Of a stretch of DNA of 64,000 nucleotides, positions 1 through 9,489 are shown one piece after another. Source of the DNA: Rhizobium lusitanum (GTDB lineage Bacteria > Pseudomonadota > Alphaproteobacteria > Rhizobiales > Rhizobiaceae); the NCBI RefSeq assembly GCF_014189535.1, contig NZ_CP050307.1, forward strand, positions 1,550,001 to 1,614,000, in the 5' to 3' direction. The notes beneath the pieces are model-generated. The model did no database searches, was not told where the DNA came from, and saw only the letters and a program-made list of their open reading frames with translations. A program made the position numbers and the translations under genes. The first letter of the stretch is position 1. The number at the start of each line of letters is the position of its first letter.

Positions 1-124
1 ATGTGATCGTCCTGCGCAGATAATTGCGCGTCAACGCGCCTGAGGCACTTCGCCGAAATCAATATATATAGCCGGGTAATAAACTTGATTTCGAAGAAAG
101 CATCGTCGCCCAAGGCGACACCCC

Positions 125-149
125 GAACCGCACCGGGTTTGCCGGAGGC
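125..149 (+). repeat. left terminal inverted repeat of the IS3 element
   Basis: This 25-bp sequence is the exact reverse complement of the repeat at 1419-1443 and lies 28 bp before the orfA start. Confidence 0.9.
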
Positions 150-176
150 TCCAACTTCTGAGAAAGTGGAGCCACT

Positions 177-503
177 ATGAGCAAGACAACGAATAAATTT
201 TCACCTGAAGTCCGTGAGCGTGCGATCCGCATAGTTCTGGATCATGAAGCAGAGCATCCGTCACGGTGGGCTGCCGTTTCATCTATCGCGGCCAAGATCG
301 GCTGCTCGCCAGCCACGCTGCATGAATGGGTGAAGAAGACCGAGGTTGACAGCGGCAAACGAGCAGGCCTGCCGAGCGATGCAGCCGAGAAGATGAAGGC
401 TCTTGAGCGGGAGAACCGCGAACTTCGCCAGGCCAACGAGATTCTGCGCAAAGCCTCAGCCTATTTCGCGATGGCGGAGCTCGACCGCCCCTTCAAGCGA
501 TGA
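177..503 (+). CDS. IS3-family transposase OrfA (DNA-binding subunit)
   Basis: This 108-aa protein is the DNA-binding part of an IS3 transposase. Residues about 9-54 form a helix-turn-helix of the Tnp_1 type ([12 protein letters not shown] ... [11 protein letters not shown]). Residues 73-98 form a leucine-zipper-like coil ([18 protein letters not shown]), which in this family multimerises OrfA and contacts OrfAB. Its stop overlaps the orfB start as ATGA, with orfB in the -1 frame, the usual IS3 arrangement for a frameshifted OrfAB fusion or coupled translation. I see no canonical A6G slippery heptamer at the overlap, so coupling is as likely as frameshifting. Confidence 0.92.
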   Translation: MSKTTNKFSPEVRERAIRIVLDHEAEHPSRWAAVSSIAAKIGCSPATLHEWVKKTEVDSGKRAGLPSDAAEKMKALERENRELRQANEILRKASAYFAMAELDRPFKR

Positions 504-1405
504 TCTCGTTCATCGACGAACACCGCGGTGTGTTCGGGGTCGAGCCGATCTGCAGGCTACTGCCGATTGCCCCATCAACCTATCACGAGAATGTCGCCAA
601 GCGCCTGGACGTGGATCGCCTGTCGGTCCGCGCCCGTGGCGATATCAGCCTGAAGATCGAGATACGTCGTGTCTTCGAGCAGAACTTTCGCGTCTATGGC
701 GTTCGAAAGGTCTGGCGGCAGTTGAAGCGTGAAGGCTTCGATGTCGCCCGCTGCACTGTCGCCAGGCTTATGAGGTCGATGCATCTGCAGGGGATCATTC
801 GGGGAAAGCCGATCCGCACAACATTCCCGGACAAGTCGGCCCCGAGCCCGCTTGACCGGGTGAACCGCCAGTTCAAAGCCCCTGCACCAAACAGGCTGTG
901 GGTTTCGGACTTCACCTACGTCGCGACCTGGCAGGGTTTCGTCTACGTGGCCTTTGTCATCGACGTCTTCGCTCGTCGCATCGTCGGTTGGCGGGCGAGC
1001 CGGACGGCACACGCGGGTTTCGTCCTTGATGCTCTGGAGCAGGCGCTTCATGATCGGCGTCCCGCTCATGGCGGCGGCCTCGTGCATCATTCGGATTGCG
1101 GTGTCCAATACGTGTCCATTCGGTATTCCGAACGCCTGGCAGAAGCTGGCATCGAGCCTTCTGTCGGAAGCGTCGGCGATAGCTATGACAACGCCCTCGC
1201 AGAAACGATCAACGGTCTTTACAAGGCCGAGGTCATCCATCGCCGTGGACCATGGAGGAGCTTCGAAACGGTGGAATTCGCTACCCTGGAATGGGTCGAC
1301 TGGTTCAACCACCGACGCCTCCTGGAGCCCATCGGAAACATACCGCCAGCCGAAGCCGAAGAGCGGTACTACGCCATGCTGGACGAAGCAGCCATAGCCG
1401 CATAA
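500..1405 (+). CDS. IS3-family transposase OrfB (DDE catalytic subunit)
   Basis: This 301-aa integrase-core transposase catalyses strand cleavage and transfer of the element. Residues 64-99 form the N-terminal HTH_21 segment ([14 protein letters not shown]). The DDE triad is visible as D137 ([10 protein letters not shown]), D199 (HHSDCGVQY) and E235 (NALAETING). The family usually reads HSDRGSQY where this copy has HSDCGVQY, a variation next to but not in the catalytic Asp. It is full length, is translationally coupled to orfA, and ends just inside the right inverted repeat. Confidence 0.93.
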   Translation: MISFIDEHRGVFGVEPICRLLPIAPSTYHENVAKRLDVDRLSVRARGDISLKIEIRRVFEQNFRVYGVRKVWRQLKREGFDVARCTVARLMRSMHLQGIIRGKPIRTTFPDKSAPSPLDRVNRQFKAPAPNRLWVSDFTYVATWQGFVYVAFVIDVFARRIVGWRASRTAHAGFVLDALEQALHDRRPAHGGGLVHHSDCGVQYVSIRYSERLAEAGIEPSVGSVGDSYDNALAETINGLYKAEVIHRRGPWRSFETVEFATLEWVDWFNHRRLLEPIGNIPPAEAEERYYAMLDEAAIAA

Positions 1406-1418
1406 CTTAAACCAAATG

Positions 1419-1443
1419 GCCTCCGGCAAACCCGGTGCGGTTC
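1419..1443 (-). repeat. right terminal inverted repeat of the IS3 element
   Basis: It is the exact reverse complement of the left 25-bp repeat and lies 13 bp after the orfB stop codon. Confidence 0.9.
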
Positions 1444-1553
1444 ATTACGCGCCGAACCATGAATCCGGCGTGATTGAACATATTCATCCGTCGCGCGGCC
1501 GGACCGGTGACGACGACCCTAAATGACAGGCGGCACGCGCGGGCGTACGACCG

Positions 1554-2225
1554 TCACTCGCCTTCTTCGCCCGTCTTTGGAAAGAGATGCGTGATATTGG
1601 AACCAGGCGTCTGAACCCTCACTGCCGCCTTCCTTGTGCCCGTGCCGCGTTGTCCAGCAGCTTGTACGACCGAGGCCAACCCTTCGCGCTGCCTATAGTA
1701 ATCAGGCTTTTCGGGAAGATTGAGATCGAAATCGGCGAGCAGTCGCTCGATAAGATCCATCGCCGTCGCCGCAAGCATCGCGTAGCCCTCCTGGCGCCGC
1801 TCAAAAAAGCGGTCGAAGCCTGGGCTGGAGAGATCAAGGCTGTCCAGCGCATTGCCGAGATTCGTCACGCGGTTCGATAGCCATAAAGTCTCGTTGAAGA
1901 GCTCCTTGCCGAGGAGGCTCAAATCCTGCGCCTGTGGAAGGACGAGAACGGGTTCGGGTGTATGGAAGACGAACTCGCCTTCGTTGGCGGGGTTGAACTC
2001 GGGCGTGTCGTGCACGGCAGCGTAAGCGGCGCCGACAAAATCGTCCAATGCCAAAGCTGTCAACATCGCTGCGCTGCGCGCGTCCGCTTTTGGCTTCCGA
2101 GCGCGTTCAGCATTTGCCCACCGCAGCGCGCTCGGTATGATCGTGCCGCCGGCAAAACATCCAGCCCCAATCATCGCTCCGACTAACATGATGCCCTGAG
2201 TTGTTTCGAAGAACTGCGTCAACAT
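1554..2225 (-). CDS. hypothetical single-pass membrane protein
   Basis: I do not recognise this 223-aa protein. Residues about 12-32 are a Gly-rich hydrophobic segment (GIMLVGAMIGAGCFAGG) that fits one N-terminal membrane anchor or uncleaved signal. The rest is soluble and mostly helical, with an acidic middle and a tail rich in Gly, Thr and Arg. It lies between the IS3 element and an unannotated gap, with no co-directional neighbour. Codon use looks typical for the replicon, and the continuous frame over 670 bp supports a real gene. Confidence 0.6.
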   Translation of the reverse strand: MLTQFFETTQGIMLVGAMIGAGCFAGGTIIPSALRWANAERARKPKADARSAAMLTALALDDFVGAAYAAVHDTPEFNPANEGEFVFHTPEPVLVLPQAQDLSLLGKELFNETLWLSNRVTNLGNALDSLDLSSPGFDRFFERRQEGYAMLAATAMDLIERLLADFDLNLPEKPDYYRQREGLASVVQAAGQRGTGTRKAAVRVQTPGSNITHLFPKTGEEGE

Positions 2226-2628
2226 CTACCTCGTAGAGTTCGAGAAGCGATTTGCATCGGTCGCACGCAGGACGGAATCAGTGCCGACTTTTGCAGTGTG
2301 CCTCGCTTAAGAGCGATTAGGAATGCTTTCTCGAAGATGAGATCTCGGCAGAGGAGATTCAAGGTTCAGTCCGTCGTATCAGGTCCGGCCAGATGACGCC
2401 GAACTGCTCATATTAAGATCAGAACAACGTCACACCTGTCGGCTCAGACAACTTCGAGATCAACCGCGCCTGGAAATCCGGATCGTTCACCGCCGAAGCA
2501 GCTTGTTGCGGTCGCCGATGATGCCAGTGCCCTACGGCGATGACTAAGGTTCCCCGAACGTCAACGGACGGGCCGGGCCGAGTATCATACTCGTTGACGT
2601 GGAAGGCTGCCAACACCATCTACGCGTC
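2226..2628. other. intergenic stretch without recognisable gene
   Basis: About 400 bp between two outward-facing hypothetical genes. A 66-codon frame on the minus strand exists but has no ribosome binding site and no recognisable features, so I do not call it. The promoters of the flanking genes should lie here. Confidence 0.4.
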
Positions 2629-3258
2629 ATGCCGAAACACGAAAAGAACGACGTAGAACTCATCAGGTCATGGACGCTGTCTACCGCAGCCACAATGGGA
2701 TCGGCCGTGCGGGCGAAAGGAATTCTCCAAGAACTTCAATCGCGAGTTCCTGCCACCTCGAAGAAGTCGCTCGCTCTCGACGGCAGCCACATCATCCTCG
2801 CCATGCCGGCCAGCGAAAAAGCCATTTTCAGCGCGGCGGCCGCCGTCATCGTAAGGGCCATGGAGGACGTCGAAACCCTTCCCGTCATCCCACGGGAGAT
2901 TCAAGACATCCTCACCATCAAGGTCGGCGAACGGCACCGATGGCTCGCGGACGGTCGTCTGCCGAGCGCAGGAACGCGGACCGTAAGGCTGAATGGGCGC
3001 GCCAGGCGGATCACCTTTCATATTTTCGATCCCAAGGTCGTCGAGGACCTGCTTGACCGCGGAGCCGTAGACGAATGGCGGGAAGAGGATGCAGCAGCCA
3101 AAGCCGAGAACCGTCGGAAGGCGGCTTACAAGGCGAAATTGACACGTTCGCTGAAGAAGGCCGCCAAAACGAAGAAGGCCAGTGAAGAAAAGTCGGACGA
3201 GCCAGCTTCGAAGCTTCGCGGTTGGGAAGAGTTCGACATCGACGGGCTGCTTCGATAG
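2629..3258 (+). CDS. hypothetical protein with basic C-terminal tail
   Basis: A protein of about 209 aa beginning MPKHEKNDVE. I chose the ATG over a GTG 30 bp upstream because the sequence looks coding from here; neither start has a clear ribosome binding site. A helical N-terminal half is followed by a compact segment (KVGERHRWLADGRLPS ... RRITFHIFDPKVVEDLL) that resembles a small winged or MerR-like DNA-binding fold. A long Lys/Arg/Ala-rich stretch (AKAENRRKAAYKAKLTR) comes before the acidic C-terminus. The basic tail suggests nucleic-acid contact, but that is inference. No operon partner is evident. Confidence 0.6.
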   Translation: MPKHEKNDVELIRSWTLSTAATMGSAVRAKGILQELQSRVPATSKKSLALDGSHIILAMPASEKAIFSAAAAVIVRAMEDVETLPVIPREIQDILTIKVGERHRWLADGRLPSAGTRTVRLNGRARRITFHIFDPKVVEDLLDRGAVDEWREEDAAAKAENRRKAAYKAKLTRSLKKAAKTKKASEEKSDEPASKLRGWEEFDIDGLLR

Positions 3259-3544
3259 CCTCGTGAACAGTCTCGATAGTCGCGCTGCTGGTTCCGGCAA
3301 CACCCCATCTTAGCGACTACCGTTCGATCTCGCCGAAAACACCTGCATTCTTAGCGGAGAGGTCGGAAAAGGCCCCGCCCTTCTAGGCTTGATCTAATAT
3401 CAGTGGTCTTGAACGGAAACGAACCGCAGACCCGGCATTAGAACATTAGGCCTTTGTCCAAGCACCTGATAAACTCGTAAGCATGGCTGTCCGTTATCAC
3501 CTACCCGGGCAAGAAATGGCGGCCCTTAAGAAGGAGAGCTCCTA

Positions 3545-3721
3545 GTGGGTTGGAAAACGCCGAAGATCGAATACGTGAACGGTTATAAGATTGTTGAAGT
3601 CGATGGCCCCATCTTCAAGGTCTACGAGGGCGACCGTCAACTCGGGGAAGACTTCCCCTATTCCGGTGAAGCGGCAGCCCACGCGAAATCTCTGCCGGGG
3701 CGGGACGCGTCACAGGACTAG
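3545..3721 (+). CDS. small conserved-looking protein, 58 aa
   Basis: A short GTG-started gene with a strong ribosome binding site (AAGAAGGAG) 9-15 bases upstream. The product begins MGWKTPKIEYVNGYKIVEVDG and contains a compact beta-rich core (IFKVYEGDRQLGEDFPY) and an Ala-rich end. There is no signal peptide or membrane segment. The good start signal and unbroken frame make it more credible than the longer frames that overlap it. Function is unknown. Confidence 0.55.
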   Translation: MGWKTPKIEYVNGYKIVEVDGPIFKVYEGDRQLGEDFPYSGEAAAHAKSLPGRDASQD

Positions 3722-3822
3722 GTATGTTGAATATCAGTACGATTTGACCCTTTTTGCCACTTTCGCATGCCCCTACGCGAACGAAGAAAAGCGAAGTATC
3801 CCAACAAATTAGTAGTCTCTAC

Positions 3823-4871
3823 ATGGGTCACCGCAAAATGCGCAATTGGATCACTCCCTGGCGGAAATCAACAGGAGTGACTAAACCGGCCACAAAAAAG
3901 GGCCCTCCGACCCGATCAGAAAGACGTTGCCGCAAACGCTTTACGGCTTCGTCGTCTCAATCAGCGGCCCGCATCAGATTGCGATTGCGGTGCTGTCGGT
4001 CCTCTTGTTCGTCGTCGGAACCGCGCCGCTCGAAATCCAGCGGCGCATCGTCAACTCAGCGACGGAGCATGGCTCCTATAGCGCCATAGCAATTCTGATA
4101 TCTTACTACCTGCTCCTCGCTCTGGCGGAAGGGCTCATCAAGCTTGCGCTGAATATCTACCGAAACTGGGTTGGCGAGGTCGCTATCCGCTGGTTGCGAC
4201 TATCAATTTTCGATGCGACCGAAAAATCGACGCCACAAGCAGCTTCGGCCAGCAGCGAAGGCATCCAACTTTCAATCGTCGTCGCCGAGGCGGAGCCGGT
4301 GGGTGGGTTCGTGGGCCAGGCCATCTCTGAGCCGCTGTTACAGATCGGCATTCTGGTCGCCGTCATCGGTTACATGCTTTATCTGCAGCCGCTCATGGGA
4401 CTTGTCGTCGCCGTCGTGTTTTTTCCGCAGGTTGGCTTTGTCCCCTTGATGCAGTCGGCGATAAACCGCCGCGTTCAGAGCAAGATTGTGGTCATGCGCT
4501 CGGTCAGTGCCGGAATTGTTGATGCCGGGAGCGCCAGAGATCACGACGGGGTTCAATATGGCCGTATGCAGGAACTATTTTCCCTCGACATGGGTATCTA
4601 CAAAATCAAGTTTACAATGAATTTTCTGATGAATCTCATGATGCAGCTTGGCTACGCGGGGATCTTCGCCCTGGGCGGCTATTACGTGATCACTGGCAAG
4701 ACACAGATAGGGACTGTCGTTGCATTCGTCTCCGGGCTGTCGAAAATTAACGACCCCTGGGGCGATCTTGTGAATTGGTATCGCGATCTCAGGGTCACCC
4801 AAGTCAAATACGGGTTAATAAGGGATTCAGCCCAAATCGATGTTACGCGAACCTTCGACGAGCGGTCATGA
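3823..4871 (+). pseudogene. ABC transporter transmembrane-domain protein, frameshifted
   Basis: From about 3927 the frame encodes some 310 residues with the helices of an ABC exporter membrane domain (AIAVLSVLLFVVGTAPLE; GILVAVIGYMLYL; IGTVVAFVSGLSKINDPWG). No nucleotide-binding domain follows, so it is either a TMD-only protein or is truncated at the repeat junction just downstream. The natural N-terminus (VTKPATKKGPPTRSE) lies in another frame. Adding one A to the AAA run at 3920-3922 would join the two as ...TRSEKTLPQTLYGF. The break is therefore a single-base indel, possibly a sequencing error. The exact start is uncertain. Confidence 0.6.
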
Positions 4872-4996
4872 AATTCGACAATCGGGCCCGAGTTGCTCTG
4901 CGCCATGGTACCTAAATTTCGTCTTTACCGGGGCTCGTCATTCCGGGCAGCGACCGAATGTCCCTTTTTTCGTCTTCGCGAAAGTTTGGGACTATG

Positions 4997-5283
4997 CCCG
5001 CGGAGATCGTGGGTGGGTATGGCATGGCGCCAACCTCCACCGGCTTTGCCTGATGCTCCATGCCCAGGGACAAGTGACGACCGGACGGCTTCTGACCAGG
5101 CGACTGGGGGCTTTGTCGCCGAGGATGCGGCGGTGCTGTATGCCGGTCTTGTGTCGTCACACTATGTGACGGTTGACGACACCGGTGCTCGACATTCCCA
5201 TAATCCGTATTGCGCCACAGTATTGGTGCAGGGGGTGGGTACAACAGCGTTTTACTTGAGAAAAGTGGGACCTTCTGTAAGCG
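4997..5283 (+). pseudogene. transposase remnant, copy 1
   Basis: Fragments of a rhizobial transposase are readable in more than one frame (FVAEDAAVLYAGLVSSHYV, TVDDTGARHSHNPYC). There is no start and no continuous frame. Compared with the second copy near 43.5 kb, this one lacks 76 bp between two CGGCT microrepeats, which itself breaks the frame. It abuts the 3' end of the TPR gene and is part of a duplicated segment. Confidence 0.6.
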
Positions 5284-5530
5284 TTAGATGCCACGGAACG
5301 CATCTCGGAAAGCGGCATCTGCTTCGGCTTGCGATCCTCGTCCCAATGCATCCTGCACCTTGGTGAACCACCCGCGATAGATAAATGTGTTTGTCGCCAT
5401 CGCAAGGTCCAGGTCGTTCTTCGCTCCCGCCAAATCACCTTGCCGCGTCTTCAGCCAAGCTCGAATCGCCAATGCATCGGGAGTTTGGGGGGCCTTTGCC
5501 AGCACCTCCGAAATATCCTGCTGCGCCTCG
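4997..5530 (+). repeat. long direct repeat, copy 1 (transposase remnant plus TPR gene 3' end)
   Basis: This segment matches 43449-44061 in the same orientation. The TPR-coding part differs at only a few positions, while the transposase part carries more changes and the 76-bp deletion. The repeats lie about 38.4 kb apart and could recombine to delete or amplify the intervening island. Confidence 0.85.
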
Positions 5531-6786
5531 GCGTGAAGTCCTAAAGCCATTTCGATTTGCGCCCGGAGGATCAAATCTATGCGCCGCGATGCCTCAGGAT
5601 CCAATACCTTGACGCTCTTCTGCTCCTCTAGCGACTTGTTTATGTCAGCCAGGGCTAGATCCTGTTTGTCGGCTCTGTGATAGGCCTGCGCCCTGAACAG
5701 ATAACTGCCGATATCTTTGGGATCTGCCTCGATCAATTTGCTGAAATCCGCAGCCGCGAGGTCATACTGCTTTGTCCCCATGTAAAGTCTGGCGCGTTGA
5801 TCTCTTGCCAATGTACTCTCGGCGACATCCAGCAAATCCGTGCAGATCTTAATCGCATTCAACTGGGATTCTTGGCTCAAGTTCACCGCGGCAAGACTGC
5901 AGTCCATGTCCGAGGGAATATGTTTGTTGAGAAGGGCTCCGAGTGCTTCTCGGGCTTCCGTTGCGCTCGGGGCGGCGGAAATCGCTGCGACAAAATCCTG
6001 TTTCGCCCTCTCCTGGTCGCCCATCTCAACATATATGCTGCCGCGCTTCGTCAGGGCATTGTTAAGATCGAAGTTCTCGTCTTTGCCGTTGGCTGCACCT
6101 AACTCCACCGCGCGATCAGCAAGTGGCAGTGCCTGTTGAAGTTGATGGCGTGCCAAATAGATCTCAGCCATCATCGTAAGGACGGAAGCTCGCGGCGGCG
6201 CGATTGCGAGAAATTTGTCGCCATCTTTCAGGGCAAGATCGTCCTTGCCAAGACTTTTGTAAACGCTGCTCCTTTGGAGATAGACGAGGGGATCTTCGGG
6301 ACTGAGGGAAGCTGCCTCGTTGAAATCGCGCAAGGCCAACTCATAGCGCTTTGTGAGCATCATATGCCGGCCTCGTAATAGGTAGGAGCGGGCTTGGTGC
6401 GGTGCCAGCTCGACAACCTTGTCGAGATCTTCTTGCGCCTGTTTCCCGGCAGTCTGCTTCTTGGCAGGGCCAAACGCTGTTATGGCGAGAAAAGCATTGA
6501 TCCTGGAGCGAGCTTCAAAGGCTGAAACAAGATTGGGCTCGATCGCGATGGCCCTATCACAATCTTCGGTCGACTCATCCAACAGAAGACTTAACCGCAA
6601 ACTGCACCGATTGACGAGCGCCTGCGCGAGTTGGGTCGGGTCCTTTACTTTGTCGATCAGCTTGGTGCAGTCGCGGATTGTCGAGCAAAGCTGCGGCGTC
6701 GGTACGTCATCCGAGCCAGCATAGGCGTCACCCCATCCGAACAGCGCGACAGCAACGGACATCAGGAATAATTTTCGCAGGTTCAT
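5284..6786 (-). CDS. secreted tetratricopeptide-repeat protein
   Basis: A 500-aa protein with a cleavable signal peptide (residues 1-23, MNLRKLFLMSVAVALFGWG then AYA) that sends it to the periplasm. Two blocks of TPR helices follow, one about 100-290 (ARSYLLRGRHMMLTKRYELA, ALRDFNEAASLSPEDPLVY) and one about 320-490. A Cys-containing linker (DMDCSLAAVNL, AIKICTDLLD) lies between them. TPR arrays are protein-protein scaffolds, and nothing here shows a catalytic role. The start has a TGAGG-type ribosome binding site. A truncated second copy of its C-terminus lies near 44 kb. Confidence 0.85.
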   Translation of the reverse strand: MNLRKLFLMSVAVALFGWGDAYAGSDDVPTPQLCSTIRDCTKLIDKVKDPTQLAQALVNRCSLRLSLLLDESTEDCDRAIAIEPNLVSAFEARSRINAFLAITAFGPAKKQTAGKQAQEDLDKVVELAPHQARSYLLRGRHMMLTKRYELALRDFNEAASLSPEDPLVYLQRSSVYKSLGKDDLALKDGDKFLAIAPPRASVLTMMAEIYLARHQLQQALPLADRAVELGAANGKDENFDLNNALTKRGSIYVEMGDQERAKQDFVAAISAAPSATEAREALGALLNKHIPSDMDCSLAAVNLSQESQLNAIKICTDLLDVAESTLARDQRARLYMGTKQYDLAAADFSKLIEADPKDIGSYLFRAQAYHRADKQDLALADINKSLEEQKSVKVLDPEASRRIDLILRAQIEMALGLHAEAQQDISEVLAKAPQTPDALAIRAWLKTRQGDLAGAKNDLDLAMATNTFIYRGWFTKVQDALGRGSQAEADAAFRDAFRGI

Positions 6787-7016
6787 CCAGTAACCTCAGG
6801 AATATTGTGCAGTTGGCCGCGGGTCGAAAGTCAGCTTCATTTCAAAAGCGGAATAGCGCCCTCGCCGCATTCACTTTTTTGATCTGCCTCCGCGCTCGCG
6901 AGATTGCAACATCAAAGTCTTTGACGCTTGGATAACCGACGAGCTTTCCGACGAGAGTCGCAAATGGCGCTCTTGAAGGGTAGCGAACCGGAGGCCCTGT
7001 AAATAATCCGAGAGGG

Positions 7017-7535
7017 TCAATGGCGCTCCCAATCCTCGCGAAGCAACGACATCAAGACGAGATCTTGACGTCCCCCAGGCACACGCAACGACGCCCGCAT
7101 GACGCCCTCCCTGACAAAACCCAGCTTCTCATAAAGGCGGGTGGCGTGCACATTCGACGGAAGCACATCAAGCCATAACCGGTCGAGACCATGTTCGGAA
7201 AAAACCCATCGGCAGATTTTTCGCAAAAATGCCGAGCCGTAGCCGTTTCCCGGTGGCGATACCGCGATCCGGTGCAACTGGGCTGTTCCCATGCCATCAT
7301 CGTCGCGGCGAATGACGGCAAACCCTACCAATTCGCCGGCGTTGCGGCAGAGAAGATAAGTGCAGGTCTGCGCCTCCATCCGCCTGCGATGCTCTATGGC
7401 ATCGTAACTTCCAACCAGCGCCTGATAACCGGGACTGCGCTCGATCGACATGATGAAGGGAATGTCGGCGGCACTGGCCGCTTCGACCGTCAGGGACTGT
7501 GCAGTGGCGCTCTGGCACATGTCTTTCTCGATCAT
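7017..7535 (-). CDS. GNAT-family N-acetyltransferase
   Basis: A protein of about 172 aa of the GNAT fold, transferring an acetyl group from acetyl-CoA to an amine. The acetyl-CoA loop is visible as AVSPPGNGYGSAFLRK, followed by the typical motif-B region (LWLDVLPSNVHATRLYEKLGF). I start at MIEKDMCQSA, just after the upstream gene's stop; a longer frame would overlap that gene. It is the last gene of the leftward transporter-phosphoesterase operon, which suggests it modifies a product of that pathway, though this is inference. Substrate unknown. Confidence 0.8.
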   Translation of the reverse strand: MIEKDMCQSATAQSLTVEAASAADIPFIMSIERSPGYQALVGSYDAIEHRRRMEAQTCTYLLCRNAGELVGFAVIRRDDDGMGTAQLHRIAVSPPGNGYGSAFLRKICRWVFSEHGLDRLWLDVLPSNVHATRLYEKLGFVREGVMRASLRVPGGRQDLVLMSLLREDWERH

Positions 7536-7537
7536 GA

Positions 7538-8413
7538 TCAGCCCCGGCGGGGCCTGAGTGTGTCGAGTGCCGCTTCGCGCCATCCATCCGCGCGCGTGAG
7601 GTAGGCGACCGTTTCATAGCCCGCAGCCGCGATCGCAGCCAGCGACTGGTCTAGCCCGACACCCACCGTCTGCGCCCCGTGGCTATCATCCCCGAAGGTC
7701 ACGCGAATGCCCACTGCCCTTGCCCGCTCCAGGATCTGCGGCAGTGGATAGACCGGCCCGTATCCGTTGCGGAATGCTGCGCAGTTGACGTCGAGAACAC
7801 CGCCTGAGGTCCCGATTGCCTCGAGCGTTGTCTCGATCGCGCGCAGTGCGCGCGGAGAGAAACTGAATCCGGCCGGCTCATATTTGCGCACCAGATCGAG
7901 ATGCGCGACGATATCGGGCCGGAGCGATTCGACCATGTTCGTCACTGCATCGAAATAGGCGATTTGCAAGGCTTCCGATCCGCCGAGATCTGCGGTCAGC
8001 GCGGCTGTGTCGGTCGGAGAGAAATCGACCCAGCGGCCACAGATGTCGTGGACACTGCCAACGATATAGTCGAACGGATAGGCATCCCGAAGCGTCATCA
8101 TGGCCTGCAGCCATCCCTCGGGCGGAAGCGTTTCCGTTTCGAACCCGACGAACAGCTCGATCTCCCCGGCACGGGCATCGCGCAGGTCGAGGGCACGCGC
8201 TACATAGGCTTCGAAAGCAGCCGCAAGACCGGCTATGCCAAGCTTTTCCTCGCCGGGATAAAGATCCTGCGCGCGGTAGCGGGGGCAATGTTCGCTAAGC
8301 CCGTAATGCGTGAAGCCGCGTTCGATGGCGGTATCGACAACCTCTTCGAGCGTCGATGTGGCATGCGCGCAGAACTCGCCGCTATGGCCGCCGTGATAGC
8401 TGAACCAAACCAT
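7538..8413 (-). CDS. PHP-domain phosphoesterase (histidinol-phosphatase type)
   Basis: A 291-aa PHP-superfamily metal phosphatase related to HisJ/HisK histidinol-phosphatases. The N-terminal metal-binding histidines sit in YHGGHSGEFCAHAT (H7, H10, H16), and GLSEHCP carries the second set. VGSVHDI and AHLDLVRKY are internal strands, and the C-terminal GDDSHGAQTVG holds the closing Asp and His. The usual first motif is HxH; here the spacing is HGGH, a small variation. It is embedded in a transport operon next to another phosphoesterase rather than in a his operon, so the substrate is more likely an imported phosphate ester than histidinol phosphate. Confidence 0.82.
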   Translation of the reverse strand: MVWFSYHGGHSGEFCAHATSTLEEVVDTAIERGFTHYGLSEHCPRYRAQDLYPGEEKLGIAGLAAAFEAYVARALDLRDARAGEIELFVGFETETLPPEGWLQAMMTLRDAYPFDYIVGSVHDICGRWVDFSPTDTAALTADLGGSEALQIAYFDAVTNMVESLRPDIVAHLDLVRKYEPAGFSFSPRALRAIETTLEAIGTSGGVLDVNCAAFRNGYGPVYPLPQILERARAVGIRVTFGDDSHGAQTVGVGLDQSLAAIAAAGYETVAYLTRADGWREAALDTLRPRRG

Positions 8414-8532
8414 GATAGTTTTCCTTAGGGGCCGAGAAACACCAGCAGTCGCGATCGTTGTGAACGATAGCAGTCACCGGAGCCTCCGGTCATTTGTCAT
8501 CCGCAAGACGCGCGCAATCGATGTGCGTGCAT

Positions 8533-9363
8533 TCAGTCCTTCGCCGGGGAACGATAGATCGCGCCGTTATAATCCTCGATCCGGCTGATCATGAGATCGT
8601 CCAGTTCGACGAACCCGGCATCGATCTCCTCATCCCCCAGTGTGAGGATCGTCAGCCCCAAAAGGGCAGAGCCCGGCTGTTCCGGCATGGAGTGATCATA
8701 GGTGAGAAAACTCGACGCGGCGCACCAGATCATCCGCGTTTCCCGCATGTCAATCTGGACGGTTCGATGCATGTGGCCGGTAACGACGGCGCAGACGTTA
8801 TGATCGCGGATCAATCGGCGCAACCTGTTTCTACCCTCGGTCATCACCGCCCAGGCGGGCCGGTCTGCCTCTTCCCAGTCGTTCAGGAAAAGCGGCATAT
8901 GAGTGAAGAGAACCGGCTTGCGCGATCCCCGCGTCGCGAGGGCGTCTTCGAGCACCTGCCACTGGGCCTCTTCCTCCGCCAGGCCAGTGCCAATGATCTG
9001 GCTGTTCAGACCGATCAGGCGCCAACCCGACAGCCGATCGGAATTCCAGTACGAAGGCCCGTATTGCTCTTCCCACAGGGCCAGCCGTTCGCTGTTGCAG
9101 GGCTGATGGCTGGCGCGGGAAATATCGCCGACATCGTGATTGCCCGGAATGGCAAGCCAAGGCGGGTTCAATGCTTCCAGGGCAGCCCTTCCAAACAGCA
9201 AGTCCTCTGGCTGTTCGGACCCTAGCAGGGTCAGGTCGCCCAGAATGATGGCGAGATCGATATCGGTGCGGGCATTCACATGCGCAACGACCTTCTCCCA
9301 GTTGGGTACGAAGACGGGATTGGTCGATCCGATATGGGGATCCGAGAGAATGGCGATTTTCAA
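8533..9363 (-). CDS. calcineurin-like metallophosphoesterase
   Basis: A 276-aa binuclear metallophosphoesterase, probably cytoplasmic. All family motifs are present: DPH at D8/H10, LGDLT at D43, GNHDVGD at 75-80, a histidine in LFTHMP, and GHMHR near residue 200. It resembles the CpdA/Icc group of cyclic-nucleotide and glycerophosphodiester phosphodiesterases. Its place right after the solute-binding gene of a glycerol-3-phosphate-type transporter supports a role in cleaving the imported phosphodiester or phosphate ester. The exact substrate is not shown by the sequence. Confidence 0.88.
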   Translation of the reverse strand: MKIAILSDPHIGSTNPVFVPNWEKVVAHVNARTDIDLAIILGDLTLLGSEQPEDLLFGRAALEALNPPWLAIPGNHDVGDISRASHQPCNSERLALWEEQYGPSYWNSDRLSGWRLIGLNSQIIGTGLAEEEAQWQVLEDALATRGSRKPVLFTHMPLFLNDWEEADRPAWAVMTEGRNRLRRLIRDHNVCAVVTGHMHRTVQIDMRETRMIWCAASSFLTYDHSMPEQPGSALLGLTILTLGDEEIDAGFVELDDLMISRIEDYNGAIYRSPAKD

Positions 9364-9489
9364 GAGAAGTGATCTTTCACAGTCAGATATACAGAGTGTC
9401 CGGATATGGGCTGGACAGGAGATCGAAGCGACCGGCGGGCCCGAACCCGCCGGCCTTTCTCGAGAGCGTTCCAGGATGGAGGCGCCGAA

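Larger units (their letters stand above)
125..1443 (+). mobile_element. IS3-family insertion sequence, complete
   Basis: The element has two overlapping transposase genes (orfA, orfB) bounded by a perfect 25-bp inverted repeat that begins GAACCGCACCGG on the left and is mirrored on the right. Gene order and the DDE transposase place it in the IS3 family. The right end reads TGAACC inward while the left end reads CGAACC, so the outermost left base is altered. I see no convincing 3-4 bp target duplication, so it may have arrived by recombination or lost its duplication. Both genes are open, so it could be active. Confidence 0.9.

Noticed and set aside
575..1429. 284-codon frame antisense to the IS3 orfB
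   Set aside because: It is the mirror of a transposase gene with clear DDE motifs on the other strand; it has no family character or start signal.
2419..2619. 66-codon minus-strand frame
   Set aside because: No ribosome binding site and no recognisable motif; it overlaps the upstream region of the next gene.
2668..3303. 211-codon frame opposite the basic hypothetical protein
   Set aside because: Composition is that of a shadow frame (Arg/Pro/Ser-rich) and the plus strand is better supported.
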